The translations under genes were made by a program, and so were the position numbers. The notes under the pieces were generated by a model, which was not told the DNA's origin, did not search any database, and saw only the letters and a list, made by a program, of their open reading frames with translations. This document shows positions 6,569 to 15,989 of a stretch of 64,000 bases of DNA, in pieces. This stretch comes from Methanoregulaceae archaeon (lineage in GTDB: Bacteria; Armatimonadota; Fimbriimonadia; Fimbriimonadales; Fimbriimonadaceae), in contig JADZEW010000022.1 of NCBI GenBank assembly GCA_020850325.1, positions 86,550 through 150,549 of the forward strand. Reading direction: 5' to 3'. Numbering within the stretch: position 1 is the first letter of the stretch; each line of letters starts with the position of its first letter.

Positions 6569-8665
6569 TCAGTGCCGGACCGGCACGCGTAGCATTCGGA
6601 GGCCGTTGAAGACCACCAGGAGACTTGCCCCCATGTCTGCAAACACAGCCATCCACAACGTGGCTATTCCTACGAGGGCCAATGCAAAGAATACGACCTT
6701 AATCCCAAGAGCGAAGGCTATGTTCTGCGCCAAGATGGTCGAAGTCCTTCGGCTGAGCAAGATGTAGCTTGGAATCTTTCGGAGGTCGTCGTCCATCAGC
6801 GCAACATCAGCCGTTTCGATTGCCGTATCCGTGCCCGCCGCGCCCATGGCGAAGCCAACCGTCGACTTCGCCAGCGCTGGTGCATCGTTTACACCGTCGC
6901 CTACCATGCCTACCTTTTCGCCATTCGAAGCCAGCTCTTCGACAACCTTGAGCTTTGCTTCGGGAAGCATCTCAGCCTGAATCTGGTCAATCCCGACCTT
7001 TGCACCGATGACATTGGCCGTGGCCAGATTGTCACCCGTTAGCATCACTACCTTGAGGCCCATGGAGTGAAGCTCTTGGACAGCCTCAATACTTTCTGGC
7101 CTCACGGTGTCAGCGACACCAAAGACAGCAACCGCTTCCCTGGTGGTCGCCAGAATCACGATTGACATGCCCCTGGCCTCAAGGTCTGACAGGACTTCGT
7201 GCACATGGTCACAGCAAGCACCATTCTCCTCAACCAGGCGGTGATTGCCGAGGATGTAGTGCTCACCGTTAACGCGACCCTTAACCCCTCGGCCCGGCGA
7301 AGACTCAAACGAGTCGACCGTCAGGGGCTTCCCGTCCCAATACCGAACAATGGCTTTGGCAACCGGGTGCGCACTGAGGAAGTCGAGGCTTGCAGCAACC
7401 TGCTTCGCTAAGTTGTGGTCGAATCCATGAAGCGGAACCATGGATTCGACCCTAGGTTGGCCATAGGTCAGCGTGCCTGTCTTATCCAAGGCTATTGTCG
7501 TAAGGTGCTTGCCGGACTCAAGGTGAGCCCCACCTTTAACGAGGATTCCCAGTTTCGCGGCGGCTGCAAGGCCACTAACAACAGTAACCGGCGTTGAGAT
7601 GACCAGAGCGCATGGGCACGCTATAACCAGCAAGACCAGCGACTTGTAAAGCCAGGGTACAAACGGTTGCCCAAAGAAAACACTCGGAATGGTAGCTACG
7701 AGTAGGGCCAAACACACGACAACTGGCGTGTAGACACGAGCGAAGGCATCTATGAAGCGCTGAGAAGCTGCCCGGGACCCCTGAGCCTCTTGAACTGTCT
7801 TGATAATTCTGTCAAGGGTTGTGTGTCCTTTGGTGCCGGTGACTTCGAACTCCAAGACACCCTCCTCGTTGATGGTGCCCGCGAAGAGGGTTGAGCCCAC
7901 GGTTTTTTCCACGGGGAGACTCTCCCCGGTGATGGGAGCCTGGTTGACGCTGCTAGAGCCTACAACCACATTGCCATCAAGCGGGATTCGGTCTCCGGGC
8001 CGAACCCGGACAACTTCTCCAATTTGGACCGCTGCCGCGTCAACCTCAATCCAGGACTCACCTCGGCTGACCAAGGCCTTGTCTGGAGCAAGGCTCATCA
8101 ACGAGCGAACGGCATTCCGAGCTTTGTCAAGCGCGAACGACTCAATGCGCTCGGCTATCGCAAACAGCACCGTCACCATCGCTGCCTCGGGATAGGAGCC
8201 AATGACAAAGGCTCCTATCACCGCCAAGCACATTAGGAAGTTGATGTTCAGAGTGAACGTGCGAACTGCAACCAGCCCCTTCTTGAAAGTCTGCACTCCT
8301 CCCATTAGAATGGCCAGGACTGCCATTGATGCAACCGGAACCGACCGCTCATTCCCCGTTGAGAAGGCCAACAGTTCGGCCCCAACCGCAACGGCAAGGG
8401 AGAGGGCAAGCAGCAAGTCACGTTTTGAGGATGGCCCCGGTTGCGGTGCGCAACCAACATCGCAATCGGCTTCCGCAGGCAAGCCGATTTCCTCCAACAA
8501 TCGCCGAACAGGCTCTTCAGATGGAAACTCGTGCTCCACCGTCAGTTGCCGATTCATTAGGTCAAATGTCAGGGTCGAGACCTCGCTGACTCTCCCGAAT
8601 CTCTTCCTGATGACCTGCTCTTCTGACGAGCAATCCATGCCCTTAATGCGGAAATCGGATTTCAA
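6569..8665 (-). CDS. Heavy-metal P1B-type ATPase (Zn/Cd/Pb class)
   Basis: A 698-aa protein. One N-terminal HMA-like domain has a GMDCSSEE motif (9-16), then eight-helix P1B architecture with TGES (246-249), the CPC metal site in helix 6 (IACPCALV, CPC 350-352), the phosphorylated DKTGT (Asp394), an SAHP motif, and GDGVNDAPAL near the end. The Cys-rich linker around DCDVGCAP (68-73) may bind metal. It exports divalent soft metals from the cytoplasm. It is the last gene of the czc-like operon; its ATG overlaps the stop of the RND pump (ATGA). Confidence 0.9.
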   Translation of the reverse strand: MKSDFRIKGMDCSSEEQVIRKRFGRVSEVSTLTFDLMNRQLTVEHEFPSEEPVRRLLEEIGLPAEADCDVGCAPQPGPSSKRDLLLALSLAVAVGAELLAFSTGNERSVPVASMAVLAILMGGVQTFKKGLVAVRTFTLNINFLMCLAVIGAFVIGSYPEAAMVTVLFAIAERIESFALDKARNAVRSLMSLAPDKALVSRGESWIEVDAAAVQIGEVVRVRPGDRIPLDGNVVVGSSSVNQAPITGESLPVEKTVGSTLFAGTINEEGVLEFEVTGTKGHTTLDRIIKTVQEAQGSRAASQRFIDAFARVYTPVVVCLALLVATIPSVFFGQPFVPWLYKSLVLLVIACPCALVISTPVTVVSGLAAAAKLGILVKGGAHLESGKHLTTIALDKTGTLTYGQPRVESMVPLHGFDHNLAKQVAASLDFLSAHPVAKAIVRYWDGKPLTVDSFESSPGRGVKGRVNGEHYILGNHRLVEENGACCDHVHEVLSDLEARGMSIVILATTREAVAVFGVADTVRPESIEAVQELHSMGLKVVMLTGDNLATANVIGAKVGIDQIQAEMLPEAKLKVVEELASNGEKVGMVGDGVNDAPALAKSTVGFAMGAAGTDTAIETADVALMDDDLRKIPSYILLSRRTSTILAQNIAFALGIKVVFFALALVGIATLWMAVFADMGASLLVVFNGLRMLRVPVRH

Positions 8666-11600
8666 AGCTCCTCCTGGACTTCTGTATCTCGCTCAAACAT
8701 GGCGTAAAGGGCGGGAAGCACGACCAGCGTCAGTAGCGTCGCCGACAAGATGCCGCCGATAACCACCGTTGCCAGCGGGCGTTGGACCTCTGCGCCAGTG
8801 CCGGTGTTGAGAGCCATCGGAATGAAACCAAGCGCGGCAACAAGGGCGGTCATCAAGACTGGTCGCAGTCGCTCGGTTGCTCCCTCACGAACGGCATCGA
8901 CAACCAAGCGCCCTTCAGCCCTGAGCCTATTGATGGCCGAAACCATGACAACGCCATTCATCACCGCGACACCAGACAGCGCGATGAATCCGATACCCGC
9001 AGTGATGCTGAATGGGAGGCTTCGAAGGGCTAGCGCCAATATGCCGCCAGTTATAGCCAAGGGCACGCCTGTGAAGATGAGAACCGCTTGCTTGAGCGAC
9101 CCAAACGTTGAGAAGAGCAGAATGAAAATCAGAGCCAGAGCAACCGGCACAACGAGAGTCAACCGCTGCGATGCCTGCTGCAGGTTTTCAAATTGGCCGC
9201 CCCACGTGATGTAATAGCCCTCCTTTAGCTTCACCTTTTCCTTGATGGCGGATTGTGCCTTCGCGACGAACGAGCCGAGGTCTGTTCCCCTCACATTGAG
9301 CTGAACAACAACTCGACGTTTGCCCATTTCGCGTGAGATTTGAGCTGGCGCCGGTACATTGTCGATATGCGCAACCGAACTTAGCGGTACGCCGCCGCCG
9401 TCAGGAGTTTCCACGAGCATTCCCTTGATTGCGTCGATATCATTTCGCAGCTCATCTGGCATCGTCACTGTCAGTGCAAACCGCTTGTCCCCTTCAATAA
9501 TTTGCCCGACAGGTTCACCACCAAGCGCTGTGGCAACGAGTTCTTGGATGTCGTCGATGTTAATGCCAAGTCGAGATATCGCATCTCGGTCGATGTCTAT
9601 TTGGAGGACTGGAACCTCGTCAACCTGCTCGACTTCGACGTCTTGTGCGCCCGGAATTTCCCGCATTACCGAAGCAATCTCATCCGCCCTAGATTTCAGC
9701 TCCTTCAGGTCTTCTCCGAATACTTTGATTCCAATATCCGCCTTTACACCCGATACAAGTTCCGCAAAGCGCATTTGTATGGGCTGCGAGAAGTTGTAGC
9801 CTTGGCCAGGAACTTCGGCGACCTTTGCCTCAAGCTCTTCAACAAGTGCTTCCTTCGTCAACCCCTTTCGCCATTGGTCGCGGGGCTTGAGCATGATGAA
9901 ACTGTCTGTCAGGCTCAACGGCATCGGGTCGGTAGCCACTTCTGGCGTGCCACTTCGTGAGAAGACCGTCAATACCTCGGGCACCTCAAGGACTTTCCTT
10001 TCGAAGGCTGTGACCAACCTGACGGTCTGCTCGGCATCAACAGTCCGAACCCTGACAGGCTGTATCACCAGTGAGCCTTCGTCAAGCTGGGGAACAAACT
10101 CCGAGCCCAACCGTGTGAACACAAAGGCAGAAACCGCTAGTAGGGCAAAGGCACCCCCGATGACGACTCCTCGCGCTCTAAGCGAAAAGTTGAGTGCTCG
10201 GGCGTACAACCGGCTAAACAGGCTCATGACTGGGTTGTTGCCCTCCTTGGTGTCGCCTGAAAGGAACATGCTTGCCAGCACCGGCACGAGCGTCATTGTC
10301 AGCAGCAGGGCGCCAATGAGAGCGAATACAACTGTGAAGGCCATTGGCTTGAACATTTTGCCTTCTGTGCCTTCCAATGCGAGAATGGGAAGATAGACGA
10401 CGGTTATGATGGTGACGGCAAAGGCGGTCGGCTTGGCTACCTCGCGAGCAGATTCCCAAACAGAATGCCTCACCTCTTTCCGTGTCAGGGTTGAGCCCTT
10501 ATGCTCTCTTGCTTCGGCCAGTCGACGAACCGCGTTCTCCATCATCACAACGGCACCGTCTACAATCAAGCCGAAGTCAATTGCGCCTAGGCTCATCAGG
10601 TTGCCTGAGATGCCAAATCGGTTCATACCTATGACCGCGCACAGCATTGCGAGCGGGATTGCTAGAGCGACGACGACCGCACCCCGTACATTGCCAAGAA
10701 GCAGAACCAGGACGATGATGACAAGGGCCGCGCCTTCGAGAAGGCTCTTCGCGACCGTGTGCAACACGTCGTCGACGAGGAGCGACCGGTCATAGGTCGT
10801 CGTCAATGTGACGTCCTTGGGAAGCTGGGCCCTGATTTCCTTGATGCGGTCGTCAACAGCTTTCGCGACCTCGCGTCCATTCGCACCCTTGAGCATCATC
10901 ACGATGCCAAGGAGTGACTCCTTCCCGTCTTTGGTGGAAATGCCTGTGAGAGTAGGAATCCCGAGTCTCACGTCCGCTACATCGCGGATGAGAACGGGAA
11001 CTCCGCTCTCCGACTTGACGACGATGCGCTCGATGTCGCTTATCGTAGTCGCCATTCCGACTGAGCGGATGAGCACTCGCTCGCCGTTTTGCTCCAGAAC
11101 ACCGCCTCCGGCATTCTGGTTGTTCTTCTGGAGGGCCGTGACAACCTCGTCCACAGCGATGCCACGTGCCAACATGGCACGAGGACGAACGACAACTTGA
11201 TACTGCTTGACGCTACCGTCCGCTGCGTTGACTTCGGCAACGCCTGGAACTGTTCGCAACTGGGGCGAAATGAACCAGTCCTGCAGGCTCCGCAACTCCA
11301 TCGGCGGTCTGCTTTCAGACTCAATGACATACATGTAGATGTCGCCCAGGCCAGTGGACACCGGACCCATCTGTGGAGACTCGATTCCTGTGGGAAGTAG
11401 CTCCTTGACGTTGTTGAGCCGTTCGCTTACTAGCTGTCGTGCGAAGTAGGTGTCGACCTCGTCCTTGAAGGTCACAGTCACCTGTGAGAGCCCGTACTGG
11501 CTAAGACTCCGGACCTGAGTTACGCCAGGAATGCCACCCATCGCAGTCTCGATAGGGAACGTGACAAGCTTCTCAACTTCTTCGGGTCCCATTCCTCCCG

Positions 11601-11757
11601 TTTCAGTGTTGATTGCGACCTGGTTGGTTGTGATGTCGGGAACAGCGTCGAGGTTGAGCTGGCGCCAAGAGACCAGACCGAGCCCGACGAGAAGTATGGT
11701 CCCAATGATGACGAGAAACCTCTGGGTGAGGCTGAAGTGCAAGAGGCGGTCAAGCAT
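8662..11757 (-). CDS. czcA: CzcA-family heavy-metal RND efflux pump
   Basis: A 1031-aa inner-membrane pump of the HME-RND family. It begins MLDRLLHFSLTQRFLV with helix 1, then VSWRQLNLDAVPDIT. The helix-4 proton/metal relay DFGLIVDGAVVMMEN, with two Asp and a Glu, points to divalent metals (Co, Zn, Cd). GSEFVPQLDEGSL marks the second periplasmic loop. Length is normal. It works with the adaptor upstream and the outer-membrane channel. The start overlaps the adaptor stop by one base (TAATG). The gene symbol is by family; exact metal cannot be read. Confidence 0.92.
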   Translation of the reverse strand: MLDRLLHFSLTQRFLVIIGTILLVGLGLVSWRQLNLDAVPDITTNQVAINTETGGMGPEEVEKLVTFPIETAMGGIPGVTQVRSLSQYGLSQVTVTFKDEVDTYFARQLVSERLNNVKELLPTGIESPQMGPVSTGLGDIYMYVIESESRPPMELRSLQDWFISPQLRTVPGVAEVNAADGSVKQYQVVVRPRAMLARGIAVDEVVTALQKNNQNAGGGVLEQNGERVLIRSVGMATTISDIERIVVKSESGVPVLIRDVADVRLGIPTLTGISTKDGKESLLGIVMMLKGANGREVAKAVDDRIKEIRAQLPKDVTLTTTYDRSLLVDDVLHTVAKSLLEGAALVIIVLVLLLGNVRGAVVVALAIPLAMLCAVIGMNRFGISGNLMSLGAIDFGLIVDGAVVMMENAVRRLAEAREHKGSTLTRKEVRHSVWESAREVAKPTAFAVTIITVVYLPILALEGTEGKMFKPMAFTVVFALIGALLLTMTLVPVLASMFLSGDTKEGNNPVMSLFSRLYARALNFSLRARGVVIGGAFALLAVSAFVFTRLGSEFVPQLDEGSLVIQPVRVRTVDAEQTVRLVTAFERKVLEVPEVLTVFSRSGTPEVATDPMPLSLTDSFIMLKPRDQWRKGLTKEALVEELEAKVAEVPGQGYNFSQPIQMRFAELVSGVKADIGIKVFGEDLKELKSRADEIASVMREIPGAQDVEVEQVDEVPVLQIDIDRDAISRLGINIDDIQELVATALGGEPVGQIIEGDKRFALTVTMPDELRNDIDAIKGMLVETPDGGGVPLSSVAHIDNVPAPAQISREMGKRRVVVQLNVRGTDLGSFVAKAQSAIKEKVKLKEGYYITWGGQFENLQQASQRLTLVVPVALALIFILLFSTFGSLKQAVLIFTGVPLAITGGILALALRSLPFSITAGIGFIALSGVAVMNGVVMVSAINRLRAEGRLVVDAVREGATERLRPVLMTALVAALGFIPMALNTGTGAEVQRPLATVVIGGILSATLLTLVVLPALYAMFERDTEVQEEL

Positions 11758-13322
11758 TAGTGTTCGTGCCCCTTGAGTTCGTCCTTCTTTTGTTCGCTGG
11801 CTAGAACGAAGCCTCCCTTCACAACGACGATGTCGCCAACCTTCAAACCAGACACAACTTCTACGTGACCGTCAGAGCGTGTGCCGAGCTTCACTGGAGA
11901 CTTGAGGTAACCATCTTCGTGCTTGACAAAGACAAACGACTCTCCTTCCTCGGTTACGACTGCAGACCTAGGAACGGCGATTGCTTGCTCACCAGCCCCG
12001 TAGTTGAGGTGCACCGTAGCGAACATGTCTGGCTTGAGCTCCCCGGACACCCCGGTTACCAAACACTGAACGGGAATAGCCCGCGTCTTTGGGTCGACTC
12101 GATTGCCGACCACCTGGACGACACCGACAAACTCACGGCCCTTAAGAGCTGCAACCGTGACGCGTACGGATGCACCAGTTCTCACTTTGACCGCGTCCTG
12201 CTCGGGCACATTGGCCGTGACCCAGACCGATGAGAGGTTTTCAACCTCCATCAGCACCTGAGTGCGGTCGACAGCCTGACCCTTGGTGACATCCAAATGT
12301 GTCAATGTTCCGGTTATGGGCGCCGTGAGGGCGACTCTCCCTACGGACGCGTTTCCACCAGCACTCGATGACCGATACACCGACCGTGCATTGGCAATCT
12401 CGCGATTTGCGTTTGCAACCGCAGCCTCTGCTGAACGAACCCTTATTCGCGCGCGGTCGACTTCAAGCTGGGCAGAGCGTACATCAGCCTCAGCCGTCTG
12501 TAGCTCCTTGGCATTGAGTAACCCCCGAGAAGCAATGTTCTTCTCCCGGTCGTAGGTGGCCTTGGCGTTTGCGATGCGGGCAGCCGCTCGGTCGAGTCGA
12601 ATCTGGTCCTGCTGTAGTTCGAGCCTCGCCGCTTCAAGTTCAGACTTGGAGACAATGCCATCACGGTAGAGGTTCTCCAACCGCCGGACAACTTCGGCGT
12701 GGCTTGCCTGCTCCTTTTGAACGCTGAGCAACTCGCTCTGCGCATCGTTGAGCTCACTCTGTGCTTGCTGCAAGGGAGCTTGACTGAATGCACCGGCATT
12801 TGCAAGTTCCCGCTGGCGGGCCAGATTGGACTTGGCGGCAGACAGCTTCGAGAGGGCAAGGTCGACCTCGGATTTCGTTTCTCTGAGCGTGGCAGACGCT
12901 GCGTCACGGTTCCGCTCGGCGTCCGCAATACTGGCCCATGACTGCGCTAGTTCAACCGACTCGATAGTGGCCAGTGTTTGCCCCTGCCTCACCTTGTCCC
13001 CGAGAGCGACATTGATGGTGACTATTCGGCCTGCAACTGGCGGCGTCACGACCGCTCGTCCCTTCGTCGTTGAGTTGACAACACCCGGCACATCTAGGCT
13101 TGCCTGAATGGCACGCATCTGGACGGTTTCAACCTCGATTCCGGCAAGCTTCTCTTGCTCTGCATCCAGCTTGACCTCACCCTCGACATGGCCCTCCTCT
13201 TTTTGGGACTGGGCAGCTTCCGCTTCGTGGCCATGTCCATCGCCTTCTGTGTGGGGTGCTTCTTTGCCGCAACCTGCCGCAAACACCGCTATCACGGCGA
13301 AAAGGAAAGTAAATTTGTTCAT
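11757..13322 (-). CDS. czcB: CzcB-like periplasmic adaptor lipoprotein
   Basis: A 521-aa membrane fusion protein. Residues 1-18 are a lipoprotein signal ending FAAGC (Cys18). Next is a His/Glu-rich stretch (HTEGDGHGHEAE), a common metal-binding feature. The biotinyl-lipoyl half motifs flank a long alpha-hairpin (about residues 115-320). The protein ends KGHEH, again His-rich. It bridges the RND pump and the outer-membrane channel. The start overlaps the channel gene stop (ATGA). Confidence 0.88.
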   Translation of the reverse strand: MNKFTFLFAVIAVFAAGCGKEAPHTEGDGHGHEAEAAQSQKEEGHVEGEVKLDAEQEKLAGIEVETVQMRAIQASLDVPGVVNSTTKGRAVVTPPVAGRIVTINVALGDKVRQGQTLATIESVELAQSWASIADAERNRDAASATLRETKSEVDLALSKLSAAKSNLARQRELANAGAFSQAPLQQAQSELNDAQSELLSVQKEQASHAEVVRRLENLYRDGIVSKSELEAARLELQQDQIRLDRAAARIANAKATYDREKNIASRGLLNAKELQTAEADVRSAQLEVDRARIRVRSAEAAVANANREIANARSVYRSSSAGGNASVGRVALTAPITGTLTHLDVTKGQAVDRTQVLMEVENLSSVWVTANVPEQDAVKVRTGASVRVTVAALKGREFVGVVQVVGNRVDPKTRAIPVQCLVTGVSGELKPDMFATVHLNYGAGEQAIAVPRSAVVTEEGESFVFVKHEDGYLKSPVKLGTRSDGHVEVVSGLKVGDIVVVKGGFVLASEQKKDELKGHEH

Positions 13323-14509
13323 TTCTGCACCCCGATGAGGTTGCCTGCTGCCTCGTACTTCGAAGCTAGGGCGAGATTCACAGCCAGTTGAGATTCGGCA
13401 AGCTCTTGTTCTATCTCCCTAAGTGAGCGTGTCGCTTCGAGCACATCGAGAAGGGTGCCAATTCCCTCGGCGAACCCACGTTGAGACTTCGCCACAAGGT
13501 CCTTGGCTGATTCGCGAATCGCCTCATAGGATGCTAGGCGCCTGCGAGATGCTTCAATTTCGATTTCAATTGATGCGATGACGGCCTCGGCCCTCTTCGT
13601 TGAATCAAGTAAGAGCGCTTGGATTGACTCAGTCTGCTTAGTCGCCGCCCCTTGTTCATATCGTGAGCGACCAAAGTCGAAGACACGCCAAGTCAGCTGC
13701 AATCGCAATCCATACGATGAGGAGGACTCTCGCCATGGGGTGCGAAGACCGAGAAGCTCTAACTCCGGGAGGTTCGCGCGCGACGCGACGACTTTCTCAG
13801 CATGGGCTGCGCTCGCTTGAGCTGACAGGGCCATGATGTCGGGGCGTTGGCTCAGGTCGACGTTGGGATTCGCGATGGTTGCACTGAGGTCGACCGATGC
13901 TATTGGTTCGTTCGAACCGGTTGCTGCAGCCAACTTCTTCAGCGAGGCACGCAGTTGCGCAACCCGCAATGCGGACGTTTGCTTGGCGCGGTCAAGCTCG
14001 ATGGTCGCCCGAGTCAACTGCACCTCGGGAATTTTGCCTTCCTCGAACCGGCGCACTGTCGCTTTCTGCAAGGCTTCCGCAACTTGGAGAAGGTCCCCGG
14101 CAACCATGCTCAAGCGGGTCGCCGCACTCGCCTCGAAGTACGCCACCATCACATCCGACTGCACAGCGAGCAGCGTTTGTCGGCGCTCAGCCTCGGCAAT
14201 ACGGACCTGTGCGCGACCGAAGTTCGCCGAGGCCGAAGTCCTGCCGAACAGGTCGATGGGCTGACTGACGAAGAGGTCTTGGTCTGTGGCACCCAGTCCT
14301 TCACGACTTGATTGGCCAACGCCGACCGTCAGGGCGGGATAGGCGCCAAGTGCTCGGGCGGACAGCTTGGCCCGGTCGAGATTTAGCTGCGTCGCGAGAA
14401 CGGCCTGTCTAGATGCGCGAGCATCGGATAGTGCTTGGTGCAAGCTCAGCGGTTGAGCCTGCACGCAAAAGGGAAAAATGATAAGTGCAATTACTGCTTG
14501 GGTCTTCAA
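13319..14509 (-). CDS. czcC: CzcC/TolC-type outer-membrane efflux channel
   Basis: A 396-aa protein with a signal peptide (MKTQAVIALIIFPFCVQAQP) and two tandem OEP domains. The first includes LSLHQALSDARASRQAV; the second includes ANPNVDLSQRPDIMAL, SARANLPELELLG and long heptad-rich helices. It forms the outer-membrane duct of the tripartite metal efflux system. It is second in the operon, 54 nt after the Cys/His-rich gene. Confidence 0.87.
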   Translation of the reverse strand: MKTQAVIALIIFPFCVQAQPLSLHQALSDARASRQAVLATQLNLDRAKLSARALGAYPALTVGVGQSSREGLGATDQDLFVSQPIDLFGRTSASANFGRAQVRIAEAERRQTLLAVQSDVMVAYFEASAATRLSMVAGDLLQVAEALQKATVRRFEEGKIPEVQLTRATIELDRAKQTSALRVAQLRASLKKLAAATGSNEPIASVDLSATIANPNVDLSQRPDIMALSAQASAAHAEKVVASRANLPELELLGLRTPWRESSSSYGLRLQLTWRVFDFGRSRYEQGAATKQTESIQALLLDSTKRAEAVIASIEIEIEASRRRLASYEAIRESAKDLVAKSQRGFAEGIGTLLDVLEATRSLREIEQELAESQLAVNLALASKYEAAGNLIGVQK

Positions 14510-14563
14510 GTTGCTTTCACTCCAAGGTGGTCATGCCGCTCCGTAGGACAGCGCGGCGGTCGA

Positions 14564-14989
14564 CTAAACCACTTGGAAGAAAGGAGGCCCACGAGGCGAT
14601 GCATCGCCCGGCGGGCCTGTTGGGGGGCAACCCGCAATGAAGTGCACTGTTGAGCGAGGCGTTCTGACCACCCATCCAGTCGGTAACTCGATGGACTTCG
14701 GGATGTCGATGACCAGGCTAAAGGCAGACTGAGCTAGGAGGTCTGATTGCGGGGTCTCGTCATCATGACAAGCGGTCAAGACGCAACAGTCATGGCAATC
14801 GCCATGCCCATCGGTCAAGAAGGCTCGTGAACTCTCTGGCGTCTCTGGGTGAGACAGAGTCGGACACGTCTCGCACTGACGGCCGTCGGCAAACTGGAAT
14901 GTCGGCGAGCAGAGGTGCATCTGTACGCCAAGAAGCAGGACCGCCATGAGCGTTCCAATGAACTTTTTGACAAACAGGAGCTTAACCAC
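14564..14989 (-). CDS. Exported Cys/His-rich small protein, first gene of the czc operon
   Basis: With GTG 14989 it is 141 aa. It has a hydrophobic N-terminal segment (LMAVLLLGVQM) and then Cys/His clusters: HLCSPTF, GRQCETCP, DGHGDCHDCCVLTACHDDE. It resembles small periplasmic or membrane-anchored metal-binding proteins found beside cus/czc operons, but I do not recognise a named family. Its place at the head of the efflux operon suggests metal delivery or sensing. A longer frame reaches back to 15112, but that would cross the promoter region and a hairpin. Confidence 0.6.
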   Translation of the reverse strand: MVKLLFVKKFIGTLMAVLLLGVQMHLCSPTFQFADGRQCETCPTLSHPETPESSRAFLTDGHGDCHDCCVLTACHDDETPQSDLLAQSAFSLVIDIPKSIELPTGWVVRTPRSTVHFIAGCPPTGPPGDASPRGPPFFQVV

Positions 14990-15095
14990 AGAAAATCTCA
15001 GTGACTCGTTAGTATGACGGCTTGCTGCTACCAAACGTCGCCCGGCCCCAACCAGTGCCTCCTCAAGAGCCCCTTTGAAGTGGCGCAACCCTCGA

Positions 15096-15153
15096 CTGCG
15101 CCTTTCGCGCAAAGAGCGCAGTTGCCGATAACACGCCAGGTTCGACTCCCGGC
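15096..15153 (+). other. Hairpin plus T-arm-like sequence before the second recombinase
   Basis: CTGCGC / GCGCAG encloses CTTT / AAAG in a strong hairpin (15096-15121). It is followed by GCCAGGTTCGACTCCCGGC (15135-15153), which resembles a tRNA or tmRNA T arm with one mismatch. There is no CCA end and no 5' half. It may be an old attachment-site fragment for the neighbouring recombinase, or chance. Confidence 0.3.
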
Positions 15154-15189
15154 CCCGGAGGAGCTAGGAACCTCTCGATTTGAGAGACT

Positions 15190-15906
15190 ATGCGCTCCCC
15201 AAAACTGAAAAGCGAAGAAGTCGAACTTCAGCCCCTCGAACCCGCCGTCCGCGAAGTCGCGACCATCATCCGCCGGTATCGGTTGAGCTATGAGCAACTC
15301 TCATACGTGACGAAGATGGCGCGGCGCCGGACAGACCTTCGAAACCCGAGGCCATCCAAGAAGTTGCCGCGCAACCTAACCGACCAGCAACTGGCATCCT
15401 TCTTTCAAGCCATTGAGCGTGGTGGCAACGCTGAACATGCTTTGCTCTTCCGTCTCGCGTACTTCACCGGCCTCCGAGTCGCCGAGCTCTGTGGTCTGCT
15501 ACGTGATGATGTCGACGTTCAAGGTCTGACCATCCGGGTCAACCAAGGCAAGGGGAGCAAAGACAGAACCGTCCTGTTCCCCGAACAGCTTCGGTTAGCC
15601 ATGCGGCTTCACCTTGACTCGACTCGCGACCGACGATTCGTCTTTGAGTCACGAAGAAACACCAAGCTATCCCCTCGATGGGTGCAAACGCTGGCATCGG
15701 AGTATGGCCGTCAAGCAGGAATTGAGGGTATGACACCTCATCGGTTGCGCCACACCCTATTGACCGACCTCTGCCGAGCCGGTCTCTCAGACGCAGCCGT
15801 ACAGCAGATTTCCGGCCACGCCGACCGGAGAGTCTTGGCGATGTACCAGCATCTGGCCTTGAGCGACGTGCGCGACGACTACCAAGAGGCGATGAGGCAG
15901 AAGTAA
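15190..15906 (+). CDS. Second tyrosine recombinase (XerC/D-like, short)
   Basis: A 238-aa protein with a complete catalytic set: YFTGLRVAEL (Arg96), GKGSKDR (Lys121), HRLRHT (His184, Arg187), ISGH (His210) and MYQHL (Tyr219). The N-terminal SAM-like domain is short (about 1-60), shorter than in XerC/XerD (about 300 aa). It stands directly upstream of the type I R-M operon, on the same strand. It may have mobilised the R-M block as a nested unit, or it could act on DNA inside the locus; only one hsdS is present, so hsdS inversion has no obvious partner. Confidence 0.85.
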   Translation: MRSPKLKSEEVELQPLEPAVREVATIIRRYRLSYEQLSYVTKMARRRTDLRNPRPSKKLPRNLTDQQLASFFQAIERGGNAEHALLFRLAYFTGLRVAELCGLLRDDVDVQGLTIRVNQGKGSKDRTVLFPEQLRLAMRLHLDSTRDRRFVFESRRNTKLSPRWVQTLASEYGRQAGIEGMTPHRLRHTLLTDLCRAGLSDAAVQQISGHADRRVLAMYQHLALSDVRDDYQEAMRQK

Positions 15907-15950
15907 GAGTTCCAACCTGGAAAGCACTCGAAGTAACATAGTCTCAGGTA

Positions 15951-15978
15951 GACAGGATTCTGCAGAATAGGACCTGTC
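15951..15978. promoter_or_regulatory. Nested palindrome upstream of hsdM
   Basis: ATTCTGCAGAAT (15957-15968) is a perfect palindrome, flanked by GACAGG (15951-15956) and its complement CCTGTC (15973-15978). It lies 11 nt before the hsdM start, a good position for an operator that delays expression of the R-M system. No controller protein gene is seen next to it. Confidence 0.4.
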
Positions 15979-15989
15979 AAACTAGTTAG

